Source: Anaerocolumna sp. AGMB13025 (GTDB taxonomy: Bacteria; Bacillota; Clostridia; Lachnospirales; Lachnospiraceae). Taken from it: a stretch of DNA of 64,000 nucleotides. The DNA is taken from the NCBI RefSeq assembly GCF_029689925.1, contig NZ_CP121445.1:430001-494000 (forward strand), read 5' to 3'. Positions 33,986 to 43,480 of this stretch are shown here, one piece after another. Under the pieces are notes generated by a model, which worked only from the letters and a program-made list of their open reading frames with translations, was not told the DNA's origin and searched no databases. Position 1 is the first letter of the stretch. Each line of letters opens with the position of its first letter. The position numbers and the translations under genes were made by a program.

Positions 33986-35203
33986 ATGAGAAAGAAAGTA
34001 TTGGGATTAGTATTAACAATTGTGATGCTGATATCATTAGTTGGATGCAGCTCAAACAAAGATGTATCAACATCAGGTGGAGATGCCACTAAGGATACAC
34101 CGGCAGCAACCGAAGCCCCTGCTACTGACAGCACCACAGAAACAGCACCGCCGGCTACTACCGACAAGACATTCAAAGTTGGTATTTCTATGCCGACAAA
34201 ATCTTTGGAACGTTGGAACAGAGATGGTTCTTATCTTCAACAGCAATTCCAGTCTTTAGGTTATGAAGCTGAATTAACCTATTCTGACAATAAGAGTGAC
34301 CAACAGGTAAATGACATCCAGAACTTAATTGCAGACGGTGTTAATCTGTTAGTTATTGCAGCGATTGATGGTGATACGTTATCAACCGTATTACAAGATG
34401 CCAAGGCACAGAACATTCCGGTTATCTCCTATGACCGTCTGATCATGAACACAGATGCAATTTCCTATTATGTATCCTTTGATAACTATACAGTAGGTAA
34501 ATTACAGGGACAGTATATTGTAGATACATTAGATCTTGATAATGCTGGAGATAAAACCTTTAATCTTGAAGTTACAGCAGGTGATCCCGCTGATAACAAT
34601 GCAACCTATTTCTATAACGGCGCTATGGATGTGTTAAAACCTTACATTGACAAAGGTACATTAAAAGTTCCATCCGGTCAGACAAAATTTGAAGAAGTTG
34701 CAACTGCAGCTTGGGATACCGCAACTGCTCTTGACCGTATGCAAAATATCTTAGCTTCTTATTATGCAGACGGAACACAGCTTGATGTAGCTTTATGTTC
34801 AAATGACTCCACTGCCCTTGGTGTTACTCAGGCTATCGAATCCGATTATGCTGGAAGCAACACTCCAATCATTACCGGACAGGACGGCGATGTTGCTAAC
34901 TTAAAGAACTTATTAGACGGTAAACAGTCCATGACCGTTTATAAAGCCGTAGCTAATGAAGCCGTTGTTACTGTTGCACTTGCACAGGAAATCCTTGCAG
35001 GCAACAAACCGGACGCATCCTTAACAGACAAATTTGATTGTGCAGCTACTTATGATACAGAATCTTATGATAACGGTACCGGCAAAATTCCTTCTTACCT
35101 TTTAGTACCGGATGTTGTTACAAAAGATAATTACAAAGAAAAACTTGTAGATACCGGATATTATAAACTCGGTGATGATGGATATTTAGTAGCAGCTCAA
35201 TAA
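33986..35203 (+). CDS. Sugar-binding lipoprotein, ChvE/XylF type
   Basis: 405 residues with a lipoprotein signal (LISLVGCSS), a Thr/Pro/Ala-rich linker to about residue 60, and a ribose/xylose-type binding fold (VGISMPTKSLERWNRDGSYLQQQFQSLG; PVISYDRLI; CSNDSTALG). The SYDRLI and ERWxRD phrases are characteristic of xylose and multi-monosaccharide binding proteins. It captures an aldose for the importer encoded by the two following genes. CAGGAGGG precedes the ATG. Hairpins after the gene may keep its mRNA level above that of the membrane components. Confidence 0.92.
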   Translation: MRKKVLGLVLTIVMLISLVGCSSNKDVSTSGGDATKDTPAATEAPATDSTTETAPPATTDKTFKVGISMPTKSLERWNRDGSYLQQQFQSLGYEAELTYSDNKSDQQVNDIQNLIADGVNLLVIAAIDGDTLSTVLQDAKAQNIPVISYDRLIMNTDAISYYVSFDNYTVGKLQGQYIVDTLDLDNAGDKTFNLEVTAGDPADNNATYFYNGAMDVLKPYIDKGTLKVPSGQTKFEEVATAAWDTATALDRMQNILASYYADGTQLDVALCSNDSTALGVTQAIESDYAGSNTPIITGQDGDVANLKNLLDGKQSMTVYKAVANEAVVTVALAQEILAGNKPDASLTDKFDCAATYDTESYDNGTGKIPSYLLVPDVVTKDNYKEKLVDTGYYKLGDDGYLVAAQ

Positions 35204-35215
35204 ATTGATAAATTA

Positions 35216-35253
35216 ATGACCGGATTTTAAAAAGTTTCGTATTCCGGTATCAT
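35216..35253 (+). other. Stem-loop after the sugar-binding protein gene
   Basis: ATGACCGGA and TCCGGTATCAT form an imperfect stem just after the stop. A second stem, ATGGGCGGGA/TCTCGCCCAT, lies at 35290-35313. Neither has a T-run, so partial attenuation or mRNA 3'-end protection fits better than full termination. Confidence 0.5.
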
Positions 35254-35356
35254 GGATATTTAAGTAATCGCTGCTTTATATGAAATGTTATGGGCGGGAG
35301 ATTCTCTCGCCCATATTATAGTATATGGACATGCGGAAAAAAAGGAGGATTCTAAT

Positions 35357-36913
35357 TTGGCAGAATATATTCTCGAAATGAGGAATATCGTGAAAGAGTT
35401 CCCCGGAGTGAAAGCTTTAAATAATGTTAATTTAAAGGTAGAGCGAGGAGAAATCCATGCCCTGGTAGGGGAGAACGGGGCAGGTAAATCCACGCTTATG
35501 AATATTTTAAGCGGTGTTTATCCTTTTGGATCCTATTCTGGTGATATTATCTATAATAACCAGGAATGTAAGTTTAACACCTTACGGGACAGTGAAGAGA
35601 AGGGTATCGTAATTATTCATCAGGAATTAGCGTTAATACCGTCTTTAAGTATTGCAGAAAATATGTTTTTAGGAAATGAAAGAAAAAGCCGTTGGGGGAT
35701 TAACTGGGATGAAACCTTCCATCAGGCCGAGAAACATATGCGCCAGGTTGGCCTTAAAGATTCTCCGGAAACACTAATTAAAGATATCGGAACAGGGAAG
35801 CAGCAGTTAATCGAAATCGCAAAAGCACTTTCAAAAAACGTAAAATTATTAATACTGGATGAGCCTACCTCTTCCCTGAATGAGGAAGATACGAAGATGC
35901 TGCTTGACTTATTATTAGAGTTTAAAAAGCAGGGCATGACTTCTATTATCATATCCCATAAATTGAATGAAGTAGCTTATGTATCGGATAATATTACAGT
36001 TATCCGTGATGGCTCCTCTATTGAAACCATTAGCAATGCCGCCCATAATATTGATGAGAGCCGCATTATAAAAGGAATGGTAGGCCGTGAGATGAAGGAC
36101 CGTTTCCCGAGCAGAGAACGTAAGGTAAGTAAGGAAGTTGGTCTGGAAGTTAAGAATTGGACTGTATATCACCCGGTATATGAAGAAAAAGTAATATGCA
36201 AGCAGATTAATTTCCATGTAAACAAAGGGGAAATCGTTGGTTTTGCCGGTCTACAAGGCGCAGGACGTACGGAACTTGCTATGAGTATCTTCGGTAAAAG
36301 TTACGGACAGAAGATATCTGGAACTTTAATTGTCAAAGGAAAAGAGACATCACTTAATAATACCAAGGAGGCCATTGAAGCAGGTATCGCTTATGTAACC
36401 GAAGACCGTAAGGGAAACGGTCTCATACTTGCCCAGCCAATCAGAGTAAATACAACTCTGGCTAAGACCTCCAAAGTAAGCAGGCATGGAGCCTTTGATT
36501 ATGATAAGGAACGCATGGTTGCAGATGAATATAAAGAAAAGCTTAATGTTAAGTGCAGCAGTATAGAGCAGCGTGTTGGCAATCTCTCCGGAGGAAACCA
36601 GCAAAAGGTACTGCTGGCAAAATGGATGTTTGCCGACCCGGAAATATTAATGTTGGATGAACCAACAAGAGGTATCGATGTTGGCGCAAAATATGAAATC
36701 TACGGTATTATGAACCAATTAGTAAAAGACGGAAAAAGTGTTGTTATGATCTCCTCCGAATTGCCGGAACTGCTTGGTATGTGTGACCGTATATATATTA
36801 TGAATGAAGGCAGTATAGTCGGAGAGTTATCAGCCGGTGAAGCCACTCAGGAACGAATTATGTCCTGCATACTGTTAAATGATAAAAAGAATCAGGAGGT
36901 TGAAGCCGTATGA
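35357..36913 (+). CDS. Sugar ABC importer ATPase, XylG/GguA type (two NBDs)
   Basis: 518 residues with two nucleotide-binding domains in tandem. The first has GENGAGKST, LILDEPTSSL and signature-like IGTGKQQL. The second has GLQGAGRTE in a degenerate Walker A, signature LSGGNQQK and LMLDEPTRGIDVG. This is the carbohydrate-importer CUT2 architecture. The start is TTG 35357 (protein MAEYILEMRNIVKEF), with AAAGGAGG 8 bp upstream; the longer ATG reading from 35285 would cover the hairpin and lacks a site. It overlaps the permease start by 4 bp (ATGA). Confidence 0.95.
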   Translation: MAEYILEMRNIVKEFPGVKALNNVNLKVERGEIHALVGENGAGKSTLMNILSGVYPFGSYSGDIIYNNQECKFNTLRDSEEKGIVIIHQELALIPSLSIAENMFLGNERKSRWGINWDETFHQAEKHMRQVGLKDSPETLIKDIGTGKQQLIEIAKALSKNVKLLILDEPTSSLNEEDTKMLLDLLLEFKKQGMTSIIISHKLNEVAYVSDNITVIRDGSSIETISNAAHNIDESRIIKGMVGREMKDRFPSRERKVSKEVGLEVKNWTVYHPVYEEKVICKQINFHVNKGEIVGFAGLQGAGRTELAMSIFGKSYGQKISGTLIVKGKETSLNNTKEAIEAGIAYVTEDRKGNGLILAQPIRVNTTLAKTSKVSRHGAFDYDKERMVADEYKEKLNVKCSSIEQRVGNLSGGNQQKVLLAKWMFADPEILMLDEPTRGIDVGAKYEIYGIMNQLVKDGKSVVMISSELPELLGMCDRIYIMNEGSIVGELSAGEATQERIMSCILLNDKKNQEVEAV

Positions 36914-38079
36914 ATGTAAAAGCTAAAAATTTTCTCGTTAAATATACCATGGTTATCGTTTTGGTTATCGTGTTTCTTTTATTCAATATGATAACCGGAG
37001 GTAAAATGGTGTACGCCCAGAATCTCTCCAATCTGCTCCTTCAAAATGCATATGTAGTTATTCTTGCCTGTGGTATGTTACTGTGTATCCTTACCGGCGG
37101 TAACATCGACTTATCCGTGGGTGCTATTGTATGTCTGGTTGGTGCATTTGCCGCAAAGATACTCTCTATATCTGATTTGAGTGCCTTTTTGGTTATTATA
37201 TTAGGCTTGGGACTGGCACTGCTTATTGGTGTATGGCAGGGCTACTGGGTTGGATATTCCAGAATCCCACCCTTTATTACTACCTTAGCCGGTATGTTCA
37301 TCTTCCGTGGTATCGGTCGTGTTGTACTTGACAGTAAGACCATACCCATTAAAAACCAGCAGTTCTTAGATACCTTTACCGCTTATCTTAATATTCCGGG
37401 ACTGGATTCCGGCAAGATAAAGTATTCAGCAATAATAATTGGTATTATAGCGGTAGTAGGTTATGTAGTATTTACCATAATCAATAACAGTACGAAAAAG
37501 AGAAAGGGCTATAAGGTTGAAAACCCCATAGTCTGCTATACCAAAGTAGCTATTATCAGTTTATGTATCCTGGTTTATAGCTGGAAATTATCCAATTATA
37601 AAGGTATCTCCGTAATGTTATTATGGGTTTTGGTAGTGGTATTTATCTATGCTTACATTACCAATAAATCCGTATTCGGACGTTATTTTTACGCCATCGG
37701 CGGTAACGAAAAAGCAACAAAATTATCCGGTATCAATACCAATAAAATATTCTTCGTAGCATACACACAGGTAGCACTTCTTGCAGGACTTTGCGGTCTT
37801 TTAAGTGCAGCCCGTATCGGATCCGTTAACGGTGACAGTGGTAACCAGTATGAAATGGATGCCATCGGTTCCTGCTTTATCGGCGGTGCCTCAGCTTATG
37901 GTGGATCCGGTACCGTAGGTGGTGCCGTAATCGGTGCAATCCTAATGGGTATCATCAATCAGGGTATGTCTATCTACGGACTGAACTCTAACTGGCAGTA
38001 TGTTGTAAAAGGCGGAGTACTATTGTTTGCCGTAATCTTTGATATTAAATTTAACAACAAGAACATGAGTAAGGCATAA
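36910..38079 (+). CDS. Sugar ABC importer permease, XylH/GguB type
   Basis: 389 residues and about ten hydrophobic segments, with the CUT2 permease motifs ILTGGNIDLSVGAIV and RIGSVNGDSGNQYEMDAIGSCFIGGASAYGGSG. It couples to the two-domain ATPase encoded immediately upstream (4-bp overlap). With the binding protein it forms an importer for xylose or related monosaccharides. AATCAGGAGG lies upstream of the ATG inside the previous gene. Confidence 0.95.
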   Translation: MNVKAKNFLVKYTMVIVLVIVFLLFNMITGGKMVYAQNLSNLLLQNAYVVILACGMLLCILTGGNIDLSVGAIVCLVGAFAAKILSISDLSAFLVIILGLGLALLIGVWQGYWVGYSRIPPFITTLAGMFIFRGIGRVVLDSKTIPIKNQQFLDTFTAYLNIPGLDSGKIKYSAIIIGIIAVVGYVVFTIINNSTKKRKGYKVENPIVCYTKVAIISLCILVYSWKLSNYKGISVMLLWVLVVVFIYAYITNKSVFGRYFYAIGGNEKATKLSGINTNKIFFVAYTQVALLAGLCGLLSAARIGSVNGDSGNQYEMDAIGSCFIGGASAYGGSGTVGGAVIGAILMGIINQGMSIYGLNSNWQYVVKGGVLLFAVIFDIKFNNKNMSKA

Positions 38080-38113
38080 GCCGCCGCAGTTTACAGACAG
38101 GAGGTCTATAAGA

Positions 38114-38455
38114 ATGAAATGGAATAACATATTTAACAGGGAAACCAGTAAGGAAAAGAAAGAATACAGCAGACCGGGGGATGGCAGCAAAGCCATATTA
38201 TATTACCTGGTAGCCATCTATATCGGATATATGGGTTACTCAATCCTTAATAACCGCCTGACCGGAGATGATACCCTGTCCTATCCAGTTGCAATCTTAT
38301 TTACTTCCGTATTTGCTATCGGTGCAGCCTGGATTGTATGGTATGCTACAAAATTAAGAAAAAATGCATCTACTGCAGAAATACAAGGGGATACCATGGA
38401 AGAACTCCACGAAACAGTCCCTGAAAATATCCAGGAAGAAACGAAAAATTATTAA
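38114..38455 (+). CDS. Small membrane protein of unknown function in the sugar importer operon
   Basis: 113 residues: a charged N-terminus, two predicted membrane helices (ILYYLVAIYIGYMGYSIL and YPVAILFTSVFAIGAAWIVWYAT) and an acidic, glutamate-rich tail. GGAGG precedes the ATG, and it follows the permease gene by 34 bp, so cotranscription is likely. I do not recognise a family with certainty. Similar short two-helix proteins accompany CUT2 importers in related clostridia as far as I recall, which would suggest an accessory role. Confidence 0.7.
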   Translation: MKWNNIFNRETSKEKKEYSRPGDGSKAILYYLVAIYIGYMGYSILNNRLTGDDTLSYPVAILFTSVFAIGAAWIVWYATKLRKNASTAEIQGDTMEELHETVPENIQEETKNY

Positions 38456-38734
38456 GACCGCGTTTATGCAGATATCACTGGGATACCTGGAAAGACCTTG
38501 GGATTCCGATTTCCAATCAATAATCACACTGATACCGATTAAATAAACCGGAAAAAAATAATCAAATTCAGGAAAACTCTCAAAGCGGTGATATTCGTAT
38601 AGAAAATCTATGCCGCTATGAAAAAGAAAACTTGAAAATGCCCATCAAACAATTCACGAAACAACCATAATAATCTGAAAATCAGGAATCCCTGAAGTGG
38701 AAAACCTGATAATGGAAGAAGAACAGGATAAAAT

Positions 38735-38784
38735 AAAAAAACGGTGCAACAATAATAAATTGAATAATGTTGCATCGTTTTTTT
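38735..38784 (+). terminator. Intrinsic terminator of the sugar importer operon
   Basis: AAAAAACGGTGCAACA paired with TGTTGCATCGTTTTTT (one G-U) around a 14-15-base loop, ending in seven T. Confidence 0.85.
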
Positions 38785-38840
38785 GTAATTACAAATAAAT
38801 AATGATATAATAAACATATAAATCTAAAAAAAGAAATAAA

Positions 38841-39170
38841 GCTTCGCAGCCCAGTAAACTCAAAGAACTTGATAAAATCAGCTCGAAAACCAGCCTGGAA
38901 AGCATGATTATGATATCGGCCCTAAGCGCTTCATTCGGAGTCTGCCAATTCACTTATGCCTTTTTTATGTGGTTCAGAGTGAAACGGCACATTGTCTGAC
39001 GAGCGGACAGCGAGGAGTTTGTGCCGTTTCACTCTCGCTTTACCACATAAAAAAGACATTAGTGAATTCAGACCCCGAATACTAAGCTTAGAACCGATAT
39101 CCTAATCAATGCTTTCCTCAAAAACCTTAAAGCTGATTTTATCAAGTACCACAACCCTCAACTGCGAAGC
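38841..39170. repeat. 330-bp imperfect foldback (inverted-repeat) element
   Basis: The arms (about 38841-38991 and 39020-39170) are reverse complements of each other at roughly three quarters of positions over ~150 bp, with perfect blocks such as ACTTGATAAAATCAGCT, GATATCGG, TTTTTTATGTGG and GTGAAACGGCACA. The ends are GCTTCGCAG and CTGCGAAGC, and the loop is about 28 bp. No transposase lies nearby. This is consistent with a MITE-like or dispersed palindromic element, or a large structured RNA. Confidence 0.85.
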
Positions 39171-39172
39171 CA

Positions 39173-39182
39173 CCCCCCCCCC
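39173..39182 (+). repeat. Poly-C tract (10)
   Basis: Ten consecutive C, directly after the foldback and about 58 bp before the next start codon, in an otherwise AT-rich context. It may vary in length. Confidence 0.8.
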
Positions 39183-39240
39183 GAATTAAAAATTTAAAAA
39201 TACCTTAAAAGGTAATTACTTTTCAGGAAGGTAGAATAAA

Positions 39241-40257
39241 TTGAAAAAGAAGCCTTATATAATTGGAATCCTCATAACGGTAATCCTCGTAGCCGTTATG
39301 ATCTTCCTGTTTGAACAATATAGTATCAACGTAATCGATGGCAAAAATCAGACCCAGGCCAGGGAATATAAAAAACACTATGTCATGATATCAAAAGACA
39401 TCACCACCACCTTCTGGCAGTCTGTTTATAAAAGTGCTAAAGAAGAGGCAGAAGCCAATAATATATATTTAGAACAAGTCGGCAGTAAGCTGTCGGAAAA
39501 ATACAGCATAGCAGATTATCTGAGAATAAGCATTGCCTCAAAAGCAGACGGTATTATCGTATGTCCCGATGGGTCGGAAGAGGTGACGGAATTAATCAAT
39601 GAGGCCGTAAGAAAAGGAATACCGGTAATTACAATCTTAAATGATGATATCAATACAAAGCGGGCCAGCTTTGTTGGAATAAATTCCTACGAATTGGGCT
39701 TGGTTTACGGAGAACAGATTCTGGACCAGATCAATAAGGACACCAAGAACATATCCATTCTGTTTCATTCCTCCGAATCCAACTCTACCAATGACCTGGT
39801 CTTTAACCAGATCAAGAAAAACCTGAATGATAAGCTGGGAGAGAACAGAGTGAACATAGCTCCTTACTCCATTTCCGCAGACAATGAATTTGATTCAGAG
39901 GAAGCAATCCGTGATATATTTATAGCACAGGAGGATCTTCCGGACATCCTTGTCTGTATGGAGGAAGTGGATACAGAATGTGCCTGCCAGGCAATTGTTG
40001 ACTATAATAAAGTAGGTAAGGTTACCATAATAGGATCATATTCTTCAGAAGCAATCCTAGAAGCAATCAGCAAGAACCTGGCTGCGGTTACCGTTGCCAT
40101 GGATACGGTGCAGTTGGGAAAACAAAGTGTACAGGCTCTTCAGGAATATCAGGAAATGGGATATGTGAATAACTACTATAATGTGGATCTGCATATTATT
40201 AATAAGAAAAATGTACAAACCTATGAAGACGATGCTTTAGACAATGTTAAGGAATGA
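39241..40257 (+). CDS. Membrane-anchored sugar-binding protein (sensor accessory)
   Basis: 338 residues. One N-terminal membrane helix (IIGILITVILVAVMIFLF) with no lipobox is followed by a ribose-binding/LacI-like periplasmic fold (ASKADGIIVCPDGSEEVTELINEAVRKGIPVITILNDD). Such anchored binding proteins present ligands to YesM-type kinases, and one is encoded 117 bp downstream. It is therefore probably a sensor part rather than a transporter part. The start is TTG 39241, with AGGAAGG about 8 bp upstream. Confidence 0.85.
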   Translation: MKKKPYIIGILITVILVAVMIFLFEQYSINVIDGKNQTQAREYKKHYVMISKDITTTFWQSVYKSAKEEAEANNIYLEQVGSKLSEKYSIADYLRISIASKADGIIVCPDGSEEVTELINEAVRKGIPVITILNDDINTKRASFVGINSYELGLVYGEQILDQINKDTKNISILFHSSESNSTNDLVFNQIKKNLNDKLGENRVNIAPYSISADNEFDSEEAIRDIFIAQEDLPDILVCMEEVDTECACQAIVDYNKVGKVTIIGSYSSEAILEAISKNLAAVTVAMDTVQLGKQSVQALQEYQEMGYVNNYYNVDLHIINKKNVQTYEDDALDNVKE

Positions 40258-40374
40258 AGGTTATTTATCAGGCAGTAAATGTTTTTTACTCAGATTTGAT
40301 TGCCGCTCTGCGGCAGCTGGAGGTTAGGTTGAAAAAACATGCATATGTTCAAAAGTACACAGATGGGAGTTACT

Positions 40375-41904
40375 ATGATTAAATACTTAATTCAAAAATT
40401 CAGCCGTTCCATCAGCGCCAAGTTGATTTCCATATTCTTTTTATTAACGGGTATTTTATTTATTACCAATTTGAGCGTGAACGCCTATTTGAATAAGTCC
40501 CTGCAAAAGGTAAATACCGTCTATGCCTCCAACGTGACTTCCAATATACTGGCGGAAAAGCTTAAAGAGGTACAGGCTAATGTCTATGAATACCTAAACA
40601 CCAAAAGTTCCAATTCCCTGGTTAATTATTATAAAAGTGAGCAGGACTTTAGGAATCTCATGGAAAATCTGAATGATAAGATAACAAGCGATGATATGCT
40701 CATGCTTGAGAAGAATATTAAAAATATGTCGGATACCTATCTCGCTTTGACCGATGAGACCGTGAAAGAAAAGAGAGGAAGGAATGTTGAAAAATACAAA
40801 ACCTCTTATGAAGAGACCAAACTCTTAAATCAATATATCAACTCCTATATCAGCAACCTGAACGCGGAACAGTTAAGACAGAATTCACAGAACTATCAAT
40901 TACTGTTAGTATCCTTAAGGTACACAGAAGTCATCAGTCTGGCAATTATAATCTCAGTAGTAATCGTCAGTTTATTCCTGCTGCTGTTTATATTGCGGAA
41001 TATGATCGGACCGCTGGTACAGTTAGCACATAATGCCAATGAGGTGGCCAACGGTAATTTTGATACGGATTTTATAAAGCCAAAATCAAAGGACGAAGTG
41101 GGTATACTGGCAAGTACTTTTAATACCATGCTTCAAAATATTAAGAGCTATATTGAACAGATCAGAAAAGATATGGAAAATGAACAGAATTTAATCGAGC
41201 AGCAGCTGATGATGGAAAATCATCTAAAAGATGCCCAGTTAAAATATCTTCAAGCACAGATTAATCCTCACTTTTTATTCAACTCTTTAAATGCGGGTGC
41301 CCAGTTAGCTATGATGGAGGATGCGGAGCAGACTTCTCTGTTCGTGGAAAAAATGGCGGATTTCTTTCGTTACAATGTAAAGAAGATGGAACAGGATACC
41401 ACTTTACTAGAAGAAATCGAATCGGTAGATAATTATATTTATATATTAAATGTACGTTTAACCGGTGATATTCTCTTTAGAAAAGAGATTCCGGAAGATA
41501 TAGGAGAAGTCTGGGTACCAAGTATGATCTTACAGCCTATCGTTGAAAATGCAGTGAAACACGGCATTGCAGATATTGACAGAGATGGGGAGATTCTGCT
41601 TAAAGTGGATCAGTATGAGGAATATCTGCTTATTATAGTAAAGGACAATGGAGTCGGAATGTCAGAGGAAAAAATAAAAGAGGTATTATCCGGCAACTAC
41701 AATACGGTAGAAGATGACAACTCTACCGGTATCGGTCTGCATAATGTAATCAGCAGGCTGCAGCTTTATTACGGACAGGAAAATCTACTGACCCTTCATT
41801 GTGATGGAACCGACAAGGGAACGGAAGTAAGGATTGTCATTCCGAAACTTGCCAGTGAAAAACGGAAAGGAGCCAATCATGTATCGAATACTTATAGCGG
41901 ATGA
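40375..41904 (+). CDS. YesM-type sensor histidine kinase
   Basis: 509 residues. It has an N-terminal membrane helix (LISIFFLLTGILFITNLS), an extracytoplasmic helical sensor domain to about residue 185, a second helix, a HAMP domain (PLVQLAHNANEVANGNFDTDF), the HisKA_7TM-like phospho-acceptor region INPHFLFNSLNAGAQ and an ATPase domain with IVKDNGVGMS and GIGLHNVISRLQLYYG. This is the LytS/YesM class that partners AraC-type regulators. ATG 40375 has GGGAG 5 bp upstream; ATG 40339 does not. It overlaps the regulator gene by 26 bp. Confidence 0.93.
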   Translation: MIKYLIQKFSRSISAKLISIFFLLTGILFITNLSVNAYLNKSLQKVNTVYASNVTSNILAEKLKEVQANVYEYLNTKSSNSLVNYYKSEQDFRNLMENLNDKITSDDMLMLEKNIKNMSDTYLALTDETVKEKRGRNVEKYKTSYEETKLLNQYINSYISNLNAEQLRQNSQNYQLLLVSLRYTEVISLAIIISVVIVSLFLLLFILRNMIGPLVQLAHNANEVANGNFDTDFIKPKSKDEVGILASTFNTMLQNIKSYIEQIRKDMENEQNLIEQQLMMENHLKDAQLKYLQAQINPHFLFNSLNAGAQLAMMEDAEQTSLFVEKMADFFRYNVKKMEQDTTLLEEIESVDNYIYILNVRLTGDILFRKEIPEDIGEVWVPSMILQPIVENAVKHGIADIDRDGEILLKVDQYEEYLLIIVKDNGVGMSEEKIKEVLSGNYNTVEDDNSTGIGLHNVISRLQLYYGQENLLTLHCDGTDKGTEVRIVIPKLASEKRKGANHVSNTYSG

Positions 41905-43480
41905 TGAAGGCATCATGTTGTATTCTCTGCAGACCATGATTCAAAAGAATCTGGGAGGAGAGTGTGAGGTTTACACGGCAAAAACCGGAAGGGCAGTGGT
42001 GGATATGGCTCAAAGCCTAAGACCCGATATCATTTTTATGGATATACAGATGCCGGGGATGAATGGTATTGAAGCCATGCAGGCCATAAGAATGGAGAAT
42101 AAGACCGTACTATTTATTGTAATAACAGCTTACAGCAAATTCGATTATGCTAAGGAAGCCATAGAAATCGGTGTATTTGACTTTTTAACCAAGCCGGTGA
42201 ATAAAGATAATTTCCTAAGGGTCATAAAACGCGCCATGGCACAGGTAGATGTAGAAAAGAACAATCAGATGGCAAACCTTAGGATCCGTGAAAAACTAGA
42301 TACGGTGGTTCCTATTATGGAAAGCGGCTTTATTAATTATCTTATGCTTCAGACCGGAGGCGCTGAAAGTACTTACTACAACTATAAGGAACTTCTAGAT
42401 ATTGAGGAAGAGACAGCTTATGTTATCCTCATACAATTTGGTGAAAGCTATGAAAACGGTGTACTGACCAATCCGGTGGGAATGAGTATGCGTTCCCAGA
42501 AGTTTTATCCGGAACTAAGAGATATTGTAAAAGAACATTTTAACTGCATTATCGGTGCGGTTATGGCCAATAAAGTAATTGTTATGGTACCGGATCAAAC
42601 AGATGGCATGGAATATGAAGAACGAATTAAAATCATAGGTCAGGCCAGGAACCTACTACATTCCCTGGAAGCCAGGATTGATGCTAAATTCCGTATCGGT
42701 ATCGGCCGCACCTGCCGGATTGATGAGTTAAACGAATCCTATCAGGAAGCTTTCAGGGCCATACAGGAGGGAGAAGGCAGGGTTGTCCATGTAGGAGATA
42801 TGCCTCTGCGAGGGGAATACGAAGGAGAATATCCTATTGATAATGAACAGCTTATCTTCCAATGGGTCATTAAAGGTGACATCGAAGCTGTCAGGGAGCA
42901 GGCCTCCATATTCTTTGACTGGATGGTAAATAATTATTCTGAGTATATGGACAGTATTCGTCTTAAAGTGTTAGAGCTTATTATGCGGGCGGAAATGGAT
43001 GCTTTCTTAAACGGAGGCCTTAATTATGGTTTTCTCTACCGCAAGGACTATTTATCTGAGGTGCAAAACAGCAATAATTATGATGAAATAAGAAGCTGGT
43101 GGTTGAAAAAGATAACGGATATTACAAAACATATGGCCAACCGAAAGAAGGCACAATCGGAAAATATCGTGTCCAAAGCAATTCGTTATATAGAGGAGAA
43201 TTACAGAAAAGACATATCTCTGGATGATGTATCCAGAGAAGTTAACATAAATCCATACTATTTCAGCAAACGATTTAAAGAAGAAACCGGTGTTAATTTT
43301 ATAGACTATCTTACGGGCATACGAATAAATAAAGCCAAGGAACTACTGGAGGATCCTGCCCTAAGCATTAAAGAGATTTGTACCATGTCCGGTTACAGTG
43401 ACCCCAATTATTTCAGCAGGATATTTAAAAAAATTGAAAATATCACGCCAAGTGATTATAGGGAGAAACGAAGAATATGA
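41879..43480 (+). CDS. YesN-type response regulator with AraC DNA-binding domain
   Basis: 533 residues. The receiver comes first (ADDEG, phospho-acceptor in IIFMDIQMPGMNG, lysine in FLTKPVNK), then a long middle domain of about 280 residues, then two helix-turn-helices (LDDVSREVNINPYYFSKRFKEETG and IKEICTMSGYSDPNYFSRIFKKIENITPSDYR). ATG 41879 has AAAGGAG upstream and overlaps the kinase 3' end, so the pair is translationally coupled. Likely targets are the sugar importer genes upstream (33986-38455) and its own operon. Confidence 0.94.
   Translation: MYRILIADDEGIMLYSLQTMIQKNLGGECEVYTAKTGRAVVDMAQSLRPDIIFMDIQMPGMNGIEAMQAIRMENKTVLFIVITAYSKFDYAKEAIEIGVFDFLTKPVNKDNFLRVIKRAMAQVDVEKNNQMANLRIREKLDTVVPIMESGFINYLMLQTGGAESTYYNYKELLDIEEETAYVILIQFGESYENGVLTNPVGMSMRSQKFYPELRDIVKEHFNCIIGAVMANKVIVMVPDQTDGMEYEERIKIIGQARNLLHSLEARIDAKFRIGIGRTCRIDELNESYQEAFRAIQEGEGRVVHVGDMPLRGEYEGEYPIDNEQLIFQWVIKGDIEAVREQASIFFDWMVNNYSEYMDSIRLKVLELIMRAEMDAFLNGGLNYGFLYRKDYLSEVQNSNNYDEIRSWWLKKITDITKHMANRKKAQSENIVSKAIRYIEENYRKDISLDDVSREVNINPYYFSKRFKEETGVNFIDYLTGIRINKAKELLEDPALSIKEICTMSGYSDPNYFSRIFKKIENITPSDYREKRRI

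Larger units (their letters stand above)
38456..39240. other. Long intergenic region with terminator, foldback and poly-C
   Basis: 785 bp without a gene. It contains the terminator 38735-38784, the 330-bp foldback 38841-39170 and a run of ten C at 39173-39182, then the ribosome site of the next gene. Confidence 0.8.

Noticed and set aside
38841..38999. Left arm of the foldback as a small protein gene
   Set aside because: It is open for about 40 codons but lacks a start codon with a ribosome site, and the matching arm carries a stop; structure explains it better than coding.
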